Source: DATLZM01 sp035559315
Lineage (GTDB): Bacteria; Actinomycetota; UBA4738; HRBIN12
NCBI GenBank assembly: GCA_035559315.1
Contig: DATMBJ010000207.1
Span: 1-15,094, forward strand
Length of the DNA stretch: 15,094 bases
Reading direction: 5' to 3'
Below, in pieces: positions 1 through 6,797 of this stretch (the stretch's first letter is position 1; the number at the start of each line of letters is the position of its first letter). Under the pieces are notes generated by a model. It saw only the letters and a program-made list of their open reading frames with translations, had not been told where the DNA came from and ran no database searches. The translations under genes and the position numbers were made by a program.

Positions 1-1244
1 GCGCCCACGAAGGCCCGCACCTGTTCCACCGAGAGGTCGCTGGCCACGAGCTCGGAGCGGGTGGACATGTCGATCCCGTAGAAGCACGGCCAGCGGATCG
101 GCGGGCAGGTGATGCGGGCGTGGACCTCCGCCGCCCCCGCCTCCCGCAGGGCCTGCACGATCTGCCGGGTGGTCGTCCCCCGCACGATCGAGTCGTCCAC
201 CACCGCGAGCCGCCGGCCCCGGATCGCGTCGGGGATCGGGTTCAGCTTGAGCTTCACGCCGAGCTCCCGGAGGGACTGGGCCGGCTCGATGAAGGTCCGT
301 CCCACGTAGCGGTTCTTCATCAGGCCCTCGCCGTAGGGGATCCCCGAGGCCTCCGCGTACCCCTGGGCGGCCGAGACCGCCGTGTCCGGGACCGGGATCA
401 CGAGGTCGGCGTCGGCGGGCGCCTCCCGCGCCAGCCGGCGGCCCAGCTCCCGGCGGACCTCGTGGACGGTCCGCCCGAGGAGGCGCGAGTCGGCCCGGGC
501 CAGGTAGACGAACTCGAACACGCAGAGGGCCCGCCGCGGGGCCTCGGCGAACCGCTCCGAGGCGAGGCCCCGCTCGTCGATCCGGACCAGCTCGCCCGGC
601 TCCACGTCCCGGACGAAGGTGGCCCCCACGATGTCGAGAGCGCAGGTCTCGGAGGCCACGACGAACCCGCCGGGGATGCGCCCGATCGACAGCGGCCGCA
701 GGCCGTGGGGATCGCGCGCCGCGTACAGGCTCCGCTCGTCGATGAACACGAAGCAGAACGCGCCGCGCAGGCGGGGGAGGACCTCGAGGGCGGCCTCCCC
801 CAGGTCGCGGCCGGGGAGCTCCCGGGCCAGGAGGCTCGCCACGAGGTCGGAGTCGGTGGTCGCCCCGTCCCGCCGCGGGACGAGGAGGGCGAGCTCGGCG
901 GTGTTCACCAGGTTCCCGTTGTGGCCGAGCGCGAGCGAGCGCCCCCCCTCGGTCTTGAACACCGGCTGGGCGTTCTCCCAGGTCGTGGAGCCCGTCGTCG
1001 AGTACCGGGTGTGGCCGATCCCCAGGTGGCCCTGGAGCGTGGCCAGGGTGGCCTCGTCGAACACCTGGGAGACGAGCCCCAGCTCCTTGTAGACGAGGAC
1101 GTGCTCTCCATCGGAGACGGCGATCCCCGCCGACTCCTGGCCCCGGTGCTGGAGCGCGAAGAGCCCGAAGTACGTGAGGCGGGCGACGTCCTCGCCCGGG
1201 GCCCACGCCCCGAAGAGTCCGCACGCCTCCCTCGGTCCCTCCAC
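1..1244 (-). CDS. purF: Amidophosphoribosyltransferase PurF, 3' end cut by window edge
   Basis: First committed step of purine synthesis in the cytoplasm: glutamine plus PRPP gives 5-phosphoribosylamine. The N-terminal Ntn glutaminase domain begins M-E-G-P-R-E-A-C-G-L-F-G, so Cys8 would be the nucleophile exposed after removal of a short leader. The PRTase half shows KNRYVGRTF (about residues 306-314) and the PRPP loop VVDDSIVRGTTT (about 343-355). Cys241 (CVFEFVYLARADS) and Cys387 (PCFYGIDMSTR) match two of the four Fe-S ligands of the Bacillus-type enzyme; the other two would lie beyond the window. 414 codons are present of a usual 460-500. The GTG at 1244 is chosen because a -10 box ends 8 nt upstream; a GTG at 1262 is possible. 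No Shine-Dalgarno is visible. The identity is certain; only the start is open. Confidence 0.96.
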   Translation of the reverse strand, partial: MEGPREACGLFGAWAPGEDVARLTYFGLFALQHRGQESAGIAVSDGEHVLVYKELGLVSQVFDEATLATLQGHLGIGHTRYSTTGSTTWENAQPVFKTEGGRSLALGHNGNLVNTAELALLVPRRDGATTDSDLVASLLARELPGRDLGEAALEVLPRLRGAFCFVFIDERSLYAARDPHGLRPLSIGRIPGGFVVASETCALDIVGATFVRDVEPGELVRIDERGLASERFAEAPRRALCVFEFVYLARADSRLLGRTVHEVRRELGRRLAREAPADADLVIPVPDTAVSAAQGYAEASGIPYGEGLMKNRYVGRTFIEPAQSLRELGVKLKLNPIPDAIRGRRLAVVDDSIVRGTTTRQIVQALREAGAAEVHARITCPPIRWPCFYGIDMSTRSELVASDLSVEQVRAFVG

Positions 1245-1252
1245 GCGTCGCG

Positions 1253-1258
1253 ATGGTA
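1253..1258 (-). promoter_or_regulatory. purF: Candidate -10 box (TACCAT) for a leaderless purF transcript
   Basis: On the minus strand TACCAT is followed by eight bases (cgcgacgc) and then the GTG of purF. An actinobacterial -10 with the usual 6-7 nt to the start site would put transcription within about 2 nt of the GTG, i.e. leaderless mRNA. No convincing -35 is seen. The same arrangement occurs before purA and the MFS gene. Confidence 0.45.
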
Positions 1259-1276
1259 GCACCGGTCTTCGACGGC

Positions 1277-1295
1277 CCCGCGGAGCGGCCGCGGG
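1277..1295 (-). terminator. GC hairpin just after the alkyltransferase gene, possible terminator
   Basis: Seven-base perfect stem cccgcgg/ccgcggg with a 5-nt loop, starting 4 bases past the alkyltransferase stop codon; two further pairs are possible beyond one mismatch. There is no T-run, so termination is uncertain, as is common for hairpins in very GC-rich genomes. It separates the sigma/alkyltransferase pair from the purF -10 box. Confidence 0.4.
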
Positions 1296-1299
1296 CCCA

Positions 1300-1914
1300 T
1301 CACCGGAGCGCCCCCTCCAGGCGGAGGAGCCACTCCTTGCGCTCCGGCCCCCCGCCGTAGCCGCCGACCCCGCCCCCGGCCCGCACCACCCGGTGACAGG
1401 GGACCACGATCGGGACCGGGTTCGCGCCCAGGGCGTTGCCCACCGCGCGGGCGGCCCCCGGCGCGCCGAGCGCCGCCGCCAGCTCCCCGTAGGTCCGCAC
1501 GCGCCCGTAGGGGATCCGGGCCGCGCCGGCGAGCACCCGCCGCGCGAAGCCCCGCGCGAGCGACGGGTCCACGCGGAGCTCGAACCTCCGTCTCCGTCCC
1601 TCCAGGAACTCCGCGAGCTCCCGGCGCGCCTCCTGGGTCATCCGGGGCGAGCGCATGGCCCGGGGCGAGATCCGCCGCGCGAGCTCCTCGAGCACCGCCT
1701 CCGGCTCCTCCTCGGGGAACGCCACCCGGACCAGGCCCCTGCGGGTGACGGCCACGAGCAGCCGCCCGATCGGCGTGTCCACCTCCCCCACCCCCACGTC
1801 GAGCAGCCCCCGGGCGGCCGCCAGGTCCCCGAGCCCGGCCGCCTGCCGGCGCGACCGCTCCTCGGCGGGCGCCGCGAGCCGCCGGAGCCCGGCCGACCAC
1901 CTCGGCACGCTCAT
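1300..1914 (-). CDS. ogt: Methylated-DNA--protein-cysteine methyltransferase (O6-alkylguanine-DNA alkyltransferase)
   Basis: Suicide DNA-repair protein that moves the alkyl group from O6-alkylguanine to its own cysteine. 204 aa. The C-terminal half carries the full family pattern: the helix-turn-helix region YGRVRTYGELAAALG, the arginine finger in ARAVGNALGANP, and the acceptor Cys173 in IVVPCHRVV, followed by GGYGGGPERKEWLL. The N-terminal domain (TPIGRLLVAVTRRGLVRVAFP) starts only near residue 45; the first roughly 40 residues are an Arg/Ala-rich stretch that I do not match to the family. The ATG overlaps the stop of the sigma-factor gene (ATGA), so the two are translationally coupled and probably share one regulon. 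The symbol ogt is by family; ada C-terminal-like naming is equally possible. Confidence 0.93.
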   Translation of the reverse strand: MSVPRWSAGLRRLAAPAEERSRRQAAGLGDLAAARGLLDVGVGEVDTPIGRLLVAVTRRGLVRVAFPEEEPEAVLEELARRISPRAMRSPRMTQEARRELAEFLEGRRRRFELRVDPSLARGFARRVLAGAARIPYGRVRTYGELAAALGAPGAARAVGNALGANPVPIVVPCHRVVRAGGGVGGYGGGPERKEWLLRLEGALR

Positions 1915-2423
1915 CGACCCACCCCCTCCGAGAGGAGCGCCCGCAGCCGACGGACGCCCTGCGAGACGTTGGCCCGCACCGCCTGCTCCGACGACCCGAG
2001 CGCCTCGGCGATCTGCCCGTACGGACGATCGAGCACCAGGCGGTGGACGACCGCCGCCCGCTGCCGGGGCGGCAGGCTCCGGACCGCGCGCCACAGGGGG
2101 TCGTCGCCGTCCCAGGACCCGATCGGCTCGGCCGCCCGGTCCGCGCGCTCCGCCGCGTCCTCCGCGGGGAGCGGGCGGCGACGACGGGAGCGATGCGCGT
2201 CGATCGCCTTCCTCGTCGCGATCCGGAGGATCCACCGGTCCAGGCGCTCCGCGTCGCGCAGGCGGGGGTAAGCCCGGAGCGCCGCGAGGAACGTCTCCTG
2301 GAACACGTCGTCGGCCTCCCCGGGCCCCACGGCCACCAGCAGGAACCGGTAGACGGTCCGGCGGTGGCGTTCCACGAACGCCTCGAACGGCGGGAGCCCT
2401 GTCCCCCCGCCCCTCGTCCCCAT
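1911..2423 (-). CDS. ECF-type RNA polymerase sigma factor
   Basis: 170 aa, the size of a minimal group 4 (ECF) sigma factor with only regions 2 and 4. Region 2, about residues 12-80: FEAFVERHRRTVYRFLL, then ADDVFQETFLAALRAY, then LDRWILRIATRKAIDAHR, the last being the core/-10 recognition helix. Region 4, about residues 113-165: LPPRQRAAVVHRLVLDRPYGQIAEALG with the helix-turn-helix SSEQAVRANVSQGVRRLRALL. The ATG at 2423 has a strong GGAGGTG site 3 bases upstream. The stop overlaps the start of the alkyltransferase gene. No zinc-finger or membrane anti-sigma gene is next to it, which is unusual for the class. Its target promoters cannot be read from the sequence; control of the coupled repair gene is inference. 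Confidence 0.93.
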   Translation of the reverse strand: MGTRGGGTGLPPFEAFVERHRRTVYRFLLVAVGPGEADDVFQETFLAALRAYPRLRDAERLDRWILRIATRKAIDAHRSRRRRPLPAEDAAERADRAAEPIGSWDGDDPLWRAVRSLPPRQRAAVVHRLVLDRPYGQIAEALGSSEQAVRANVSQGVRRLRALLSEGVGR

Positions 2424-2426
2424 CCG

Positions 2427-2433
2427 CACCTCC
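2427..2433 (-). promoter_or_regulatory. Shine-Dalgarno site of the sigma-factor gene
   Basis: GGAGGTG on the minus strand, 3 bases from ATG at 2423. It fixes this start although the reading frame stays open far upstream through purL on the same strand. Confidence 0.75.
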
Positions 2434-2500
2434 GAACGACGCCCCCGGGGAACAACGCCCGGGCGCCCGCCCGTGTGAAGCCCGCCGGCGCCCGACCCCG

Positions 2501-2517
2501 GGCGGCATCGGGCCGCC
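2501..2517 (-). terminator. Hairpin in the purL-sigma gap, possible terminator of the purA-purL transcript
   Basis: Perfect 6-bp stem ggcggc/gccgcc with a 5-nt loop, 44 bases past the purL stop. A second, looser inverted repeat (gggcgcc at 2461-2467, ggcgccc at 2487-2493) follows. No T-run. The 137-bp gap 2424-2560 is the longest within the cluster and holds no small gene that I can support. I see no clear ECF-type promoter pair in it. Confidence 0.3.
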
Positions 2518-2560
2518 GACGTCCGGGAGCCAGGTCCCCGAGCCGTGCCCGGGACCCGCC

Positions 2561-4861
2561 CTACCGGCCCATCAGCCGGGGGATGGCGTCCTCCCACGCC
2601 TCGCGGGCCCGGGCCACCTCCAGCTCGAAGAGCCCGTCGAACGCCATCAGCGGCCCGCCGGTCTCGCCGAGCAGCGCGCAGGGGACGCCGCGCCCGGCGG
2701 CGAGGTCCTCGAGCTCGGCGGCTCGCCCCGGCGCCACGCTCACCACCGCCCGGGAGGCCGACTCGCTGAACAGGAGGACGTGCGCCGGCAGATCCCCGGG
2801 GAGGGCCACCGCGAACCCCACGTCGCCCGCGATCGCCGACTCGGCCAGGGCCACGGCGAGCCCCCCGTCGGAGCAGTCGTGGGCCGAGGCCAGGAGGTCC
2901 CGGCGGGCGGCCTCCACGAGCAGCTCGACGAGGGCCCGTTCCCGCCCGAGGTCGAGGGCCGGCGGCCGCCCGGAGACCTTCCCCAGGACGACCTCGGCGA
3001 ACTCCGACCCCCCGAGCTCGGGGAGGGTCTCCCCGAGGAGGTAGACGAGATCCCCCGGGCCCCGGAACGCCGGGTCGACGAGCAGGCGGTGGTCGGGGAT
3101 GACCCCGAGCATCCCGACGACCGGCGTGGGCCAGATCGCCGACCCGCCCGACTCGTTGTAGAAGCTCACGTTCCCCCCGGTCACGGGGGTCCCGAGCGCC
3201 CGGCAGGCGTCGCCCATCCCCCGGACCGCCTCGGCGAACTGCCACATCACCTCGGGGCGCTCGGGGTTGCCGAAGTTCAGGCAGTTGGTCACGGCCAGGG
3301 GCCGCGCCCCCGCGCAGGCCACGTTCCGCGCGGCCTCGGCCACGGCGTGGGCCGCCCCCAGGTAGGGGTCCAGGGCGCCGAACCTCCCCTTCCCGTCGAC
3401 GGAGCAGACGATGGCTCGGAGCGTCCCCTCGATCCGGATCGCCGCGGAGTCCCCGCCCGGCCCCCGGAGGGTCTGCCCCTGGACCAGCGAGTCGTACTGC
3501 TCGTAGACCCAGCGCTTGGAGGCCACGTTGGGCGAGGAGAGGATGGCGAGGAGCGCCTCCCCCGGATCGCCCGCCCAGGGGAGGAACGTGGGGTCGTCGG
3601 CGTGGAGCTCGGCGAGCCCCTCCGGCGGACGGCGCGGCCGGTCGTAGACCGGGCCCTGGTCCGCGAGGGACCGCGCGGGGACCTCGGCCACGACCGCGCC
3701 GCCCATCCGCACCCGCATCGCGCCCCCCTCGACCAGTCGGCCCACGACCGCCGAGGCGAGCCCCCACCGCGCGCACACCGCCCGGGCCCGCTCGAGCCGC
3801 TCGGGCCGGACCACGGCGAGCATCCGCTCCTGGGACTCGGAGGTGAGGATCTCGAAGGCCTCCATCCCCGGCTCCCGGAGCGGCACCGCGTCCAGGTCCA
3901 CCTCGGCCCCGAGCCCGAGCCGCGCCGCGGTCTCGGAGACCGCGCAGGTGAGCCCGGCGCCCCCCAGGTCCTGGAGCCCCTCGAGGAGGCCCGCCTCGAC
4001 CAGCTCGAGACACGCCTCGATCAGGAGCTTCTCCGCGAAGGGGTCGCCGATCTGGACGCTCGGCCGGCTCTCCTCGGCCCCCTCCTCCAGGGTCCGGGAG
4101 GCGAGGACCGAGACCCCGCCGATCCCGTCCCGCCCGGTGGCCGCGCCCACGAGGAGCAGGAGGGCGCCGGGCTCCACCCGCCGGGGGGCCAGGACCCGCT
4201 CCGCCGGCGCGATCCCCACGCACATGACGTTCACCGTGGGGTTCGAGGAGTGCGGCGGCGCGAACCCCACCTCGCCGCCCACCGTGGGGACCCCGATGCA
4301 GTTCCCGTAGCCCCCGATGCCCGCCACGACCCCCGCGAACAGCCAGCGGTTCCGCTCCTCGGAGAGGGGACCGAACCGGAGGGGGTCGAGCAGCGCCACC
4401 GGCCGGGCCCCCATCGCCAGCACGTCCCGGACGATGCCGCCCACCCCGGTGGCCGCGCCCTGGTAGGGCTCGATCGCCGAGGGGTGGGAGTGGGACTCCA
4501 TCTTGAACACCGCAGCCAGCCCCTCGCCGAGGTCCACCACGCCCGCGTCCCGCCCGGGCCCCACGAGCACGGCCTCCCCCTCGGTGGGGAGGCCCCGCAG
4601 GTGGAGCTTGCTCGACTTGTAGGAGCAGTGCTCGGACCACATCGCCGCGAACATCGCGAGCTCGGTGGGGTTCGGCTCGCGCCCGAGCGCCTCGCGGACC
4701 ATCCCGAGCTCCTCGTCGGTGAGCCCGAGCGCGCGGTGGAGCGGCTCCCGGGCCCGGGTGCCGGCCGCGCCCTCCGCGGGCACCTCGGCCGCGCCCTCCC
4801 CGGACCTCGCCGTCGCGCCCTCCGCGGGCGCCCCCGCGCCTCCTCCGCGCACCGCGGTCAC
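2561..4861 (-). CDS. purL: Phosphoribosylformylglycinamidine synthase subunit PurL (small type)
   Basis: ATP-dependent synthetase subunit that turns FGAR into FGAM using ammonia delivered by PurQ, with PurS in the complex. 766 aa, near the usual 720-760 of the small PurL. Visible hallmarks: NPTELAMFAAMWSEHCSYK (His78), then KMESHSHPSAIEPYQGAATG and GGIVRDV (about 120-147), GGEVGFAPPHSSNP, GRDGIGG, and late in the protein VTNCLNFGNPERPE and GDVSF-like GGNVSFYNESGG. The GTG start overlaps the purQ stop (GTGA). Residues 1-38 are an Ala/Gly/Glu-rich extension with repeated PAEGA units, absent from the standard family start near ARAREPLHRALGLTDEEL. The gene is the last of the tightly linked purA-purL run. 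Confidence 0.97.
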   Translation of the reverse strand: MTAVRGGGAGAPAEGATARSGEGAAEVPAEGAAGTRAREPLHRALGLTDEELGMVREALGREPNPTELAMFAAMWSEHCSYKSSKLHLRGLPTEGEAVLVGPGRDAGVVDLGEGLAAVFKMESHSHPSAIEPYQGAATGVGGIVRDVLAMGARPVALLDPLRFGPLSEERNRWLFAGVVAGIGGYGNCIGVPTVGGEVGFAPPHSSNPTVNVMCVGIAPAERVLAPRRVEPGALLLLVGAATGRDGIGGVSVLASRTLEEGAEESRPSVQIGDPFAEKLLIEACLELVEAGLLEGLQDLGGAGLTCAVSETAARLGLGAEVDLDAVPLREPGMEAFEILTSESQERMLAVVRPERLERARAVCARWGLASAVVGRLVEGGAMRVRMGGAVVAEVPARSLADQGPVYDRPRRPPEGLAELHADDPTFLPWAGDPGEALLAILSSPNVASKRWVYEQYDSLVQGQTLRGPGGDSAAIRIEGTLRAIVCSVDGKGRFGALDPYLGAAHAVAEAARNVACAGARPLAVTNCLNFGNPERPEVMWQFAEAVRGMGDACRALGTPVTGGNVSFYNESGGSAIWPTPVVGMLGVIPDHRLLVDPAFRGPGDLVYLLGETLPELGGSEFAEVVLGKVSGRPPALDLGRERALVELLVEAARRDLLASAHDCSDGGLAVALAESAIAGDVGFAVALPGDLPAHVLLFSESASRAVVSVAPGRAAELEDLAAGRGVPCALLGETGGPLMAFDGLFELEVARAREAWEDAIPRLMGR
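4767..4829. repeat. 15-bp direct repeat coding the PurL N-terminal PAEGA units
   Basis: The plus-strand string gcgccctccgcgggc occurs at 4767-4781 and again at 4815-4829, 48 bp (16 codons) apart, so the copies are in the same purL frame. A partial copy (gcgccctcc) lies between them at 4791. They encode the PAEGA units of the low-complexity PurL extension. Confidence 0.8.
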
Positions 4862-5565
4862 ACCCTCGCCAGGGCCCGGGCCAGGAGCGAGGCGAGGAGC
4901 GGCTGTCCCCCGGTGGGGCCCAGGTCGGGGTCGACGGCGTGCTCGGGGTGGGGCATGAGCCCCACCACGTTCCCGGCCTCGTTCCGCACCCCGGCGATGT
5001 GCCCCGCGCTCCCGTTGGGGTTCCAGGCGTCGCCCAGCTCCCCGCCGGGCCCGCAGTAGCGGAAGACGACGAGGCCCTGGCCCTCGATCCACGCCAGGTC
5101 CTCGGGCCCGGCCAGGAACCGGCCCTCGCCGTGCTTCACCGGGACCTCGAGCACCTCCCCCGGGAGCAGCTCGGCGGTGAGGGGGGTGGCCGTGCTCTCC
5201 ACCCGGACGTGCACCCACCGGCACACGAACCGGAGGGAGGCGTTGCGGGCGAGGGCCCCGGGCAGGAGCCCCGCCTCGCAGAGGATCTGGAACCCGTTGC
5301 AGATCCCGAGCACCGGGCCGCCGGCCTCCGCGAACCGGCGGACCTCCTCCATCACCGGCGCGAACCGGGCGATGGCCCCGGTCCGGAGGTAGTCGCCGTA
5401 GGAGAACCCGCCGGGGAGGATCACGGCGTCCACCCCCCGGAGGTCCCGCTCGGCGTGCCAGAGCGGGACGCCCTCGCCCCCGAGCAGCCGGACCGCCCGG
5501 AGCGCGTCCCGGTCGTCGAGGGAGCCGGGGAACGTGACCACACCGACCCTCGGCCGCCGGCCCAC
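4858..5565 (-). CDS. purQ: Phosphoribosylformylglycinamidine synthase subunit PurQ (glutaminase)
   Basis: Class I glutamine amidotransferase that hydrolyses glutamine and passes ammonia to PurL. 235 aa, normal for PurQ. The triad is visible: Cys89 in the nucleophile elbow GICNGFQ, and His206/Glu208 in LMPHPEH. Other family marks are VVTFPGSLDDRDA at the N terminus, ILPGGFSYGDYLR, and VKHGEGRF. The GTG start directly follows the purS stop with no spacer (TAGGTG), and the stop overlaps the purL start, so synthesis of the three complex subunits is coupled in the order S, Q, L. Confidence 0.97.
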   Translation of the reverse strand: MGRRPRVGVVTFPGSLDDRDALRAVRLLGGEGVPLWHAERDLRGVDAVILPGGFSYGDYLRTGAIARFAPVMEEVRRFAEAGGPVLGICNGFQILCEAGLLPGALARNASLRFVCRWVHVRVESTATPLTAELLPGEVLEVPVKHGEGRFLAGPEDLAWIEGQGLVVFRYCGPGGELGDAWNPNGSAGHIAGVRNEAGNVVGLMPHPEHAVDPDLGPTGGQPLLASLLARALARV

Positions 5566-5859
5566 CTACGCCGCCCCCCTCCCCGGCTCGGCCGCGCCGG
5601 GCCCCGGGACCTCCTCGGCGCGAAGTATCCGGTGGTCCTCGATCACCGGGTTCGAGAGGAGCCGCCGGGCGACCTCCTCCACCCTGGCCCGGGCCGCCTC
5701 CTCGTCGGGCGCCTCCACCGTGAGCTCCACGTGCTTGCCGACCCGGACCCCCGACACGTCGGTCCACCCCAGGGCCGGGAGCGCCCCCTCCACGGCCTTC
5801 CCCTGGGGGTCCAGGAGCCCCGGCTTGAGCGAGACCACGACCTCGAACCGGTACCTCAC
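5566..5859 (-). CDS. purS: Phosphoribosylformylglycinamidine synthase subunit PurS
   Basis: Small subunit that bridges PurQ and PurL in the FGAM synthetase complex. 97 aa; begins with the typical RYRFEVVVSLKPGLLDPQG, then VSGVRVGKHVELTVEA and the C-terminal LLSNPVIEDHRI. The frame is open 60 bases further upstream, but GTG at 5859 is preferred because it overlaps the purC stop (GTGA), starts the conserved beta strand, and follows a long purine-rich ribosome-binding stretch. Residues 86-97 are a Pro/Gly/Ala tail that most PurS proteins lack. Confidence 0.95.
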   Translation of the reverse strand: MRYRFEVVVSLKPGLLDPQGKAVEGALPALGWTDVSGVRVGKHVELTVEAPDEEAARARVEEVARRLLSNPVIEDHRILRAEEVPGPGAAEPGRGAA

Positions 5860-6797
5860 ACCTCCCCCCTCCGCAGCCGCTCCAGGTCGAGCTTCGCATC
5901 CCAGGCCGAGGGCGCCCACACGCCCATCCGCTGCCGGTAGCGGGCGAACGGCTCGCCCGTGATCCGCTCGTAGGCCTCGCGGTACCGGAGCGCGGTCTGC
6001 ACCACGACCTCCTCGGGGAGCTCGGGCGCGGGCGGCTCGCGGTCCCAGCCCGAGGCGTCCAGCCAGTCCCGGAGGAACTGCTTGTCGAAGGAGGGCTGGG
6101 GGCCACCCGGCCGGTAGCGGTCGGCCGGCCAGAACCGCGAGGAGTCGGGGGTGAGCACCTCATCCACCAGGATCAGCTCGCCCCCCGCGAACCCGAACTC
6201 GAACTTCGTGTCGGCCACGATGATCCCGCGCTCGAGCGCGAGGGCGGCGCCCCGCTCGTAGAGCGCCACGGTGAGCTCCCGGAGGCGCTCCGCGAGCCCC
6301 CTCCCGACCAGCTCGCAGGCCTCCTCGAACGTGAGGGGCTGGTCGTGGCCCGCCGTGGCCTTCGTGGTCGGGGTGAAGATCGGCTCGGGGAGCCGGTCGG
6401 ACTCGCGCAGGCCCGGGGGGAGCGGCACCCCGCACACCCGGCCCGTCTCCCGGTACTGCGCCCACCCCGAGCCGGAGAGGTAGCCCCGGGCCACGCACTC
6501 CAGCGGGATCACCCGGGCCCGGCGGACCAGCATGGTCCGCCCTGCGAGCTCGGGGTCGTCGCGGAACGGCGGGGGGAGGTCGCGGCGGTCGGCGGAGAGG
6601 AGGTGGTTCCCGACCAGGTCCCGGGTCCGCTCGAACCAGAACAGCGAGAGCCCGGTGAGGACCCTCCCCTTGTCGGGGATCTCGGTCGGCAGGACCACGT
6701 CGAACGCCGAGACCCGGTCCGTGGCCACGATCACGAGGCGGTCGCCCTCGACCTCGTAGACGTCCCGGACCTTCCCCCGGACGAGCGGTCGGGTCAT
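5856..6797 (-). CDS. purC: Phosphoribosylaminoimidazole-succinocarboxamide synthase PurC
   Basis: Joins CAIR and aspartate with ATP to give SAICAR. 313 aa, i.e. the longer, roughly 300-residue SAICAR synthetase form rather than the 240-residue E. coli form. Motifs in order: GKVRDVYEV at the ATP-binding N terminus, TDRVSAFDVVLPTEIPDKG, RRARVIPLECVARGYLSGSG, the IFTPTTKA segment, IIVADTKFEFGF, LVDEVLTPDSSRFWP, and SFDKQFLRDWL. The ATG overlaps the purB stop (ATGA) and the stop overlaps the purS start, so it lies mid-operon between PurB and PurS. Confidence 0.97.
   Translation of the reverse strand: MTRPLVRGKVRDVYEVEGDRLVIVATDRVSAFDVVLPTEIPDKGRVLTGLSLFWFERTRDLVGNHLLSADRRDLPPPFRDDPELAGRTMLVRRARVIPLECVARGYLSGSGWAQYRETGRVCGVPLPPGLRESDRLPEPIFTPTTKATAGHDQPLTFEEACELVGRGLAERLRELTVALYERGAALALERGIIVADTKFEFGFAGGELILVDEVLTPDSSRFWPADRYRPGGPQPSFDKQFLRDWLDASGWDREPPAPELPEEVVVQTALRYREAYERITGEPFARYRQRMGVWAPSAWDAKLDLERLRRGEV
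5861..5872 (-). promoter_or_regulatory. purS: Purine-rich ribosome-binding stretch deciding the purS start
   Basis: GGAGGGGGGAGG on the minus strand, inside the last codons of purC and immediately before GTG 5859. It supports the short PurS start over the upstream ones. Confidence 0.6.

Noticed and set aside
120..1259. A 379-codon plus-strand frame opposite purF
   Set aside because: Antisense to PurF motifs that are intact on the minus strand; its composition is that of a GC-rich shadow frame.
2440..2480. GGAAC/CGTT-like ECF promoter pair upstream of the sigma gene
   Set aside because: The GGAAC string is on the opposite strand to the gene and no properly spaced minus-strand pair could be found.
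1655..5059. A 1134-codon open frame on the plus strand across ogt, the sigma gene and purL
   Set aside because: Translation is Pro/Arg/His-rich with no domain, and lies antisense to well-identified genes. Long antisense frames are expected where stop codons are rare because of GC content.
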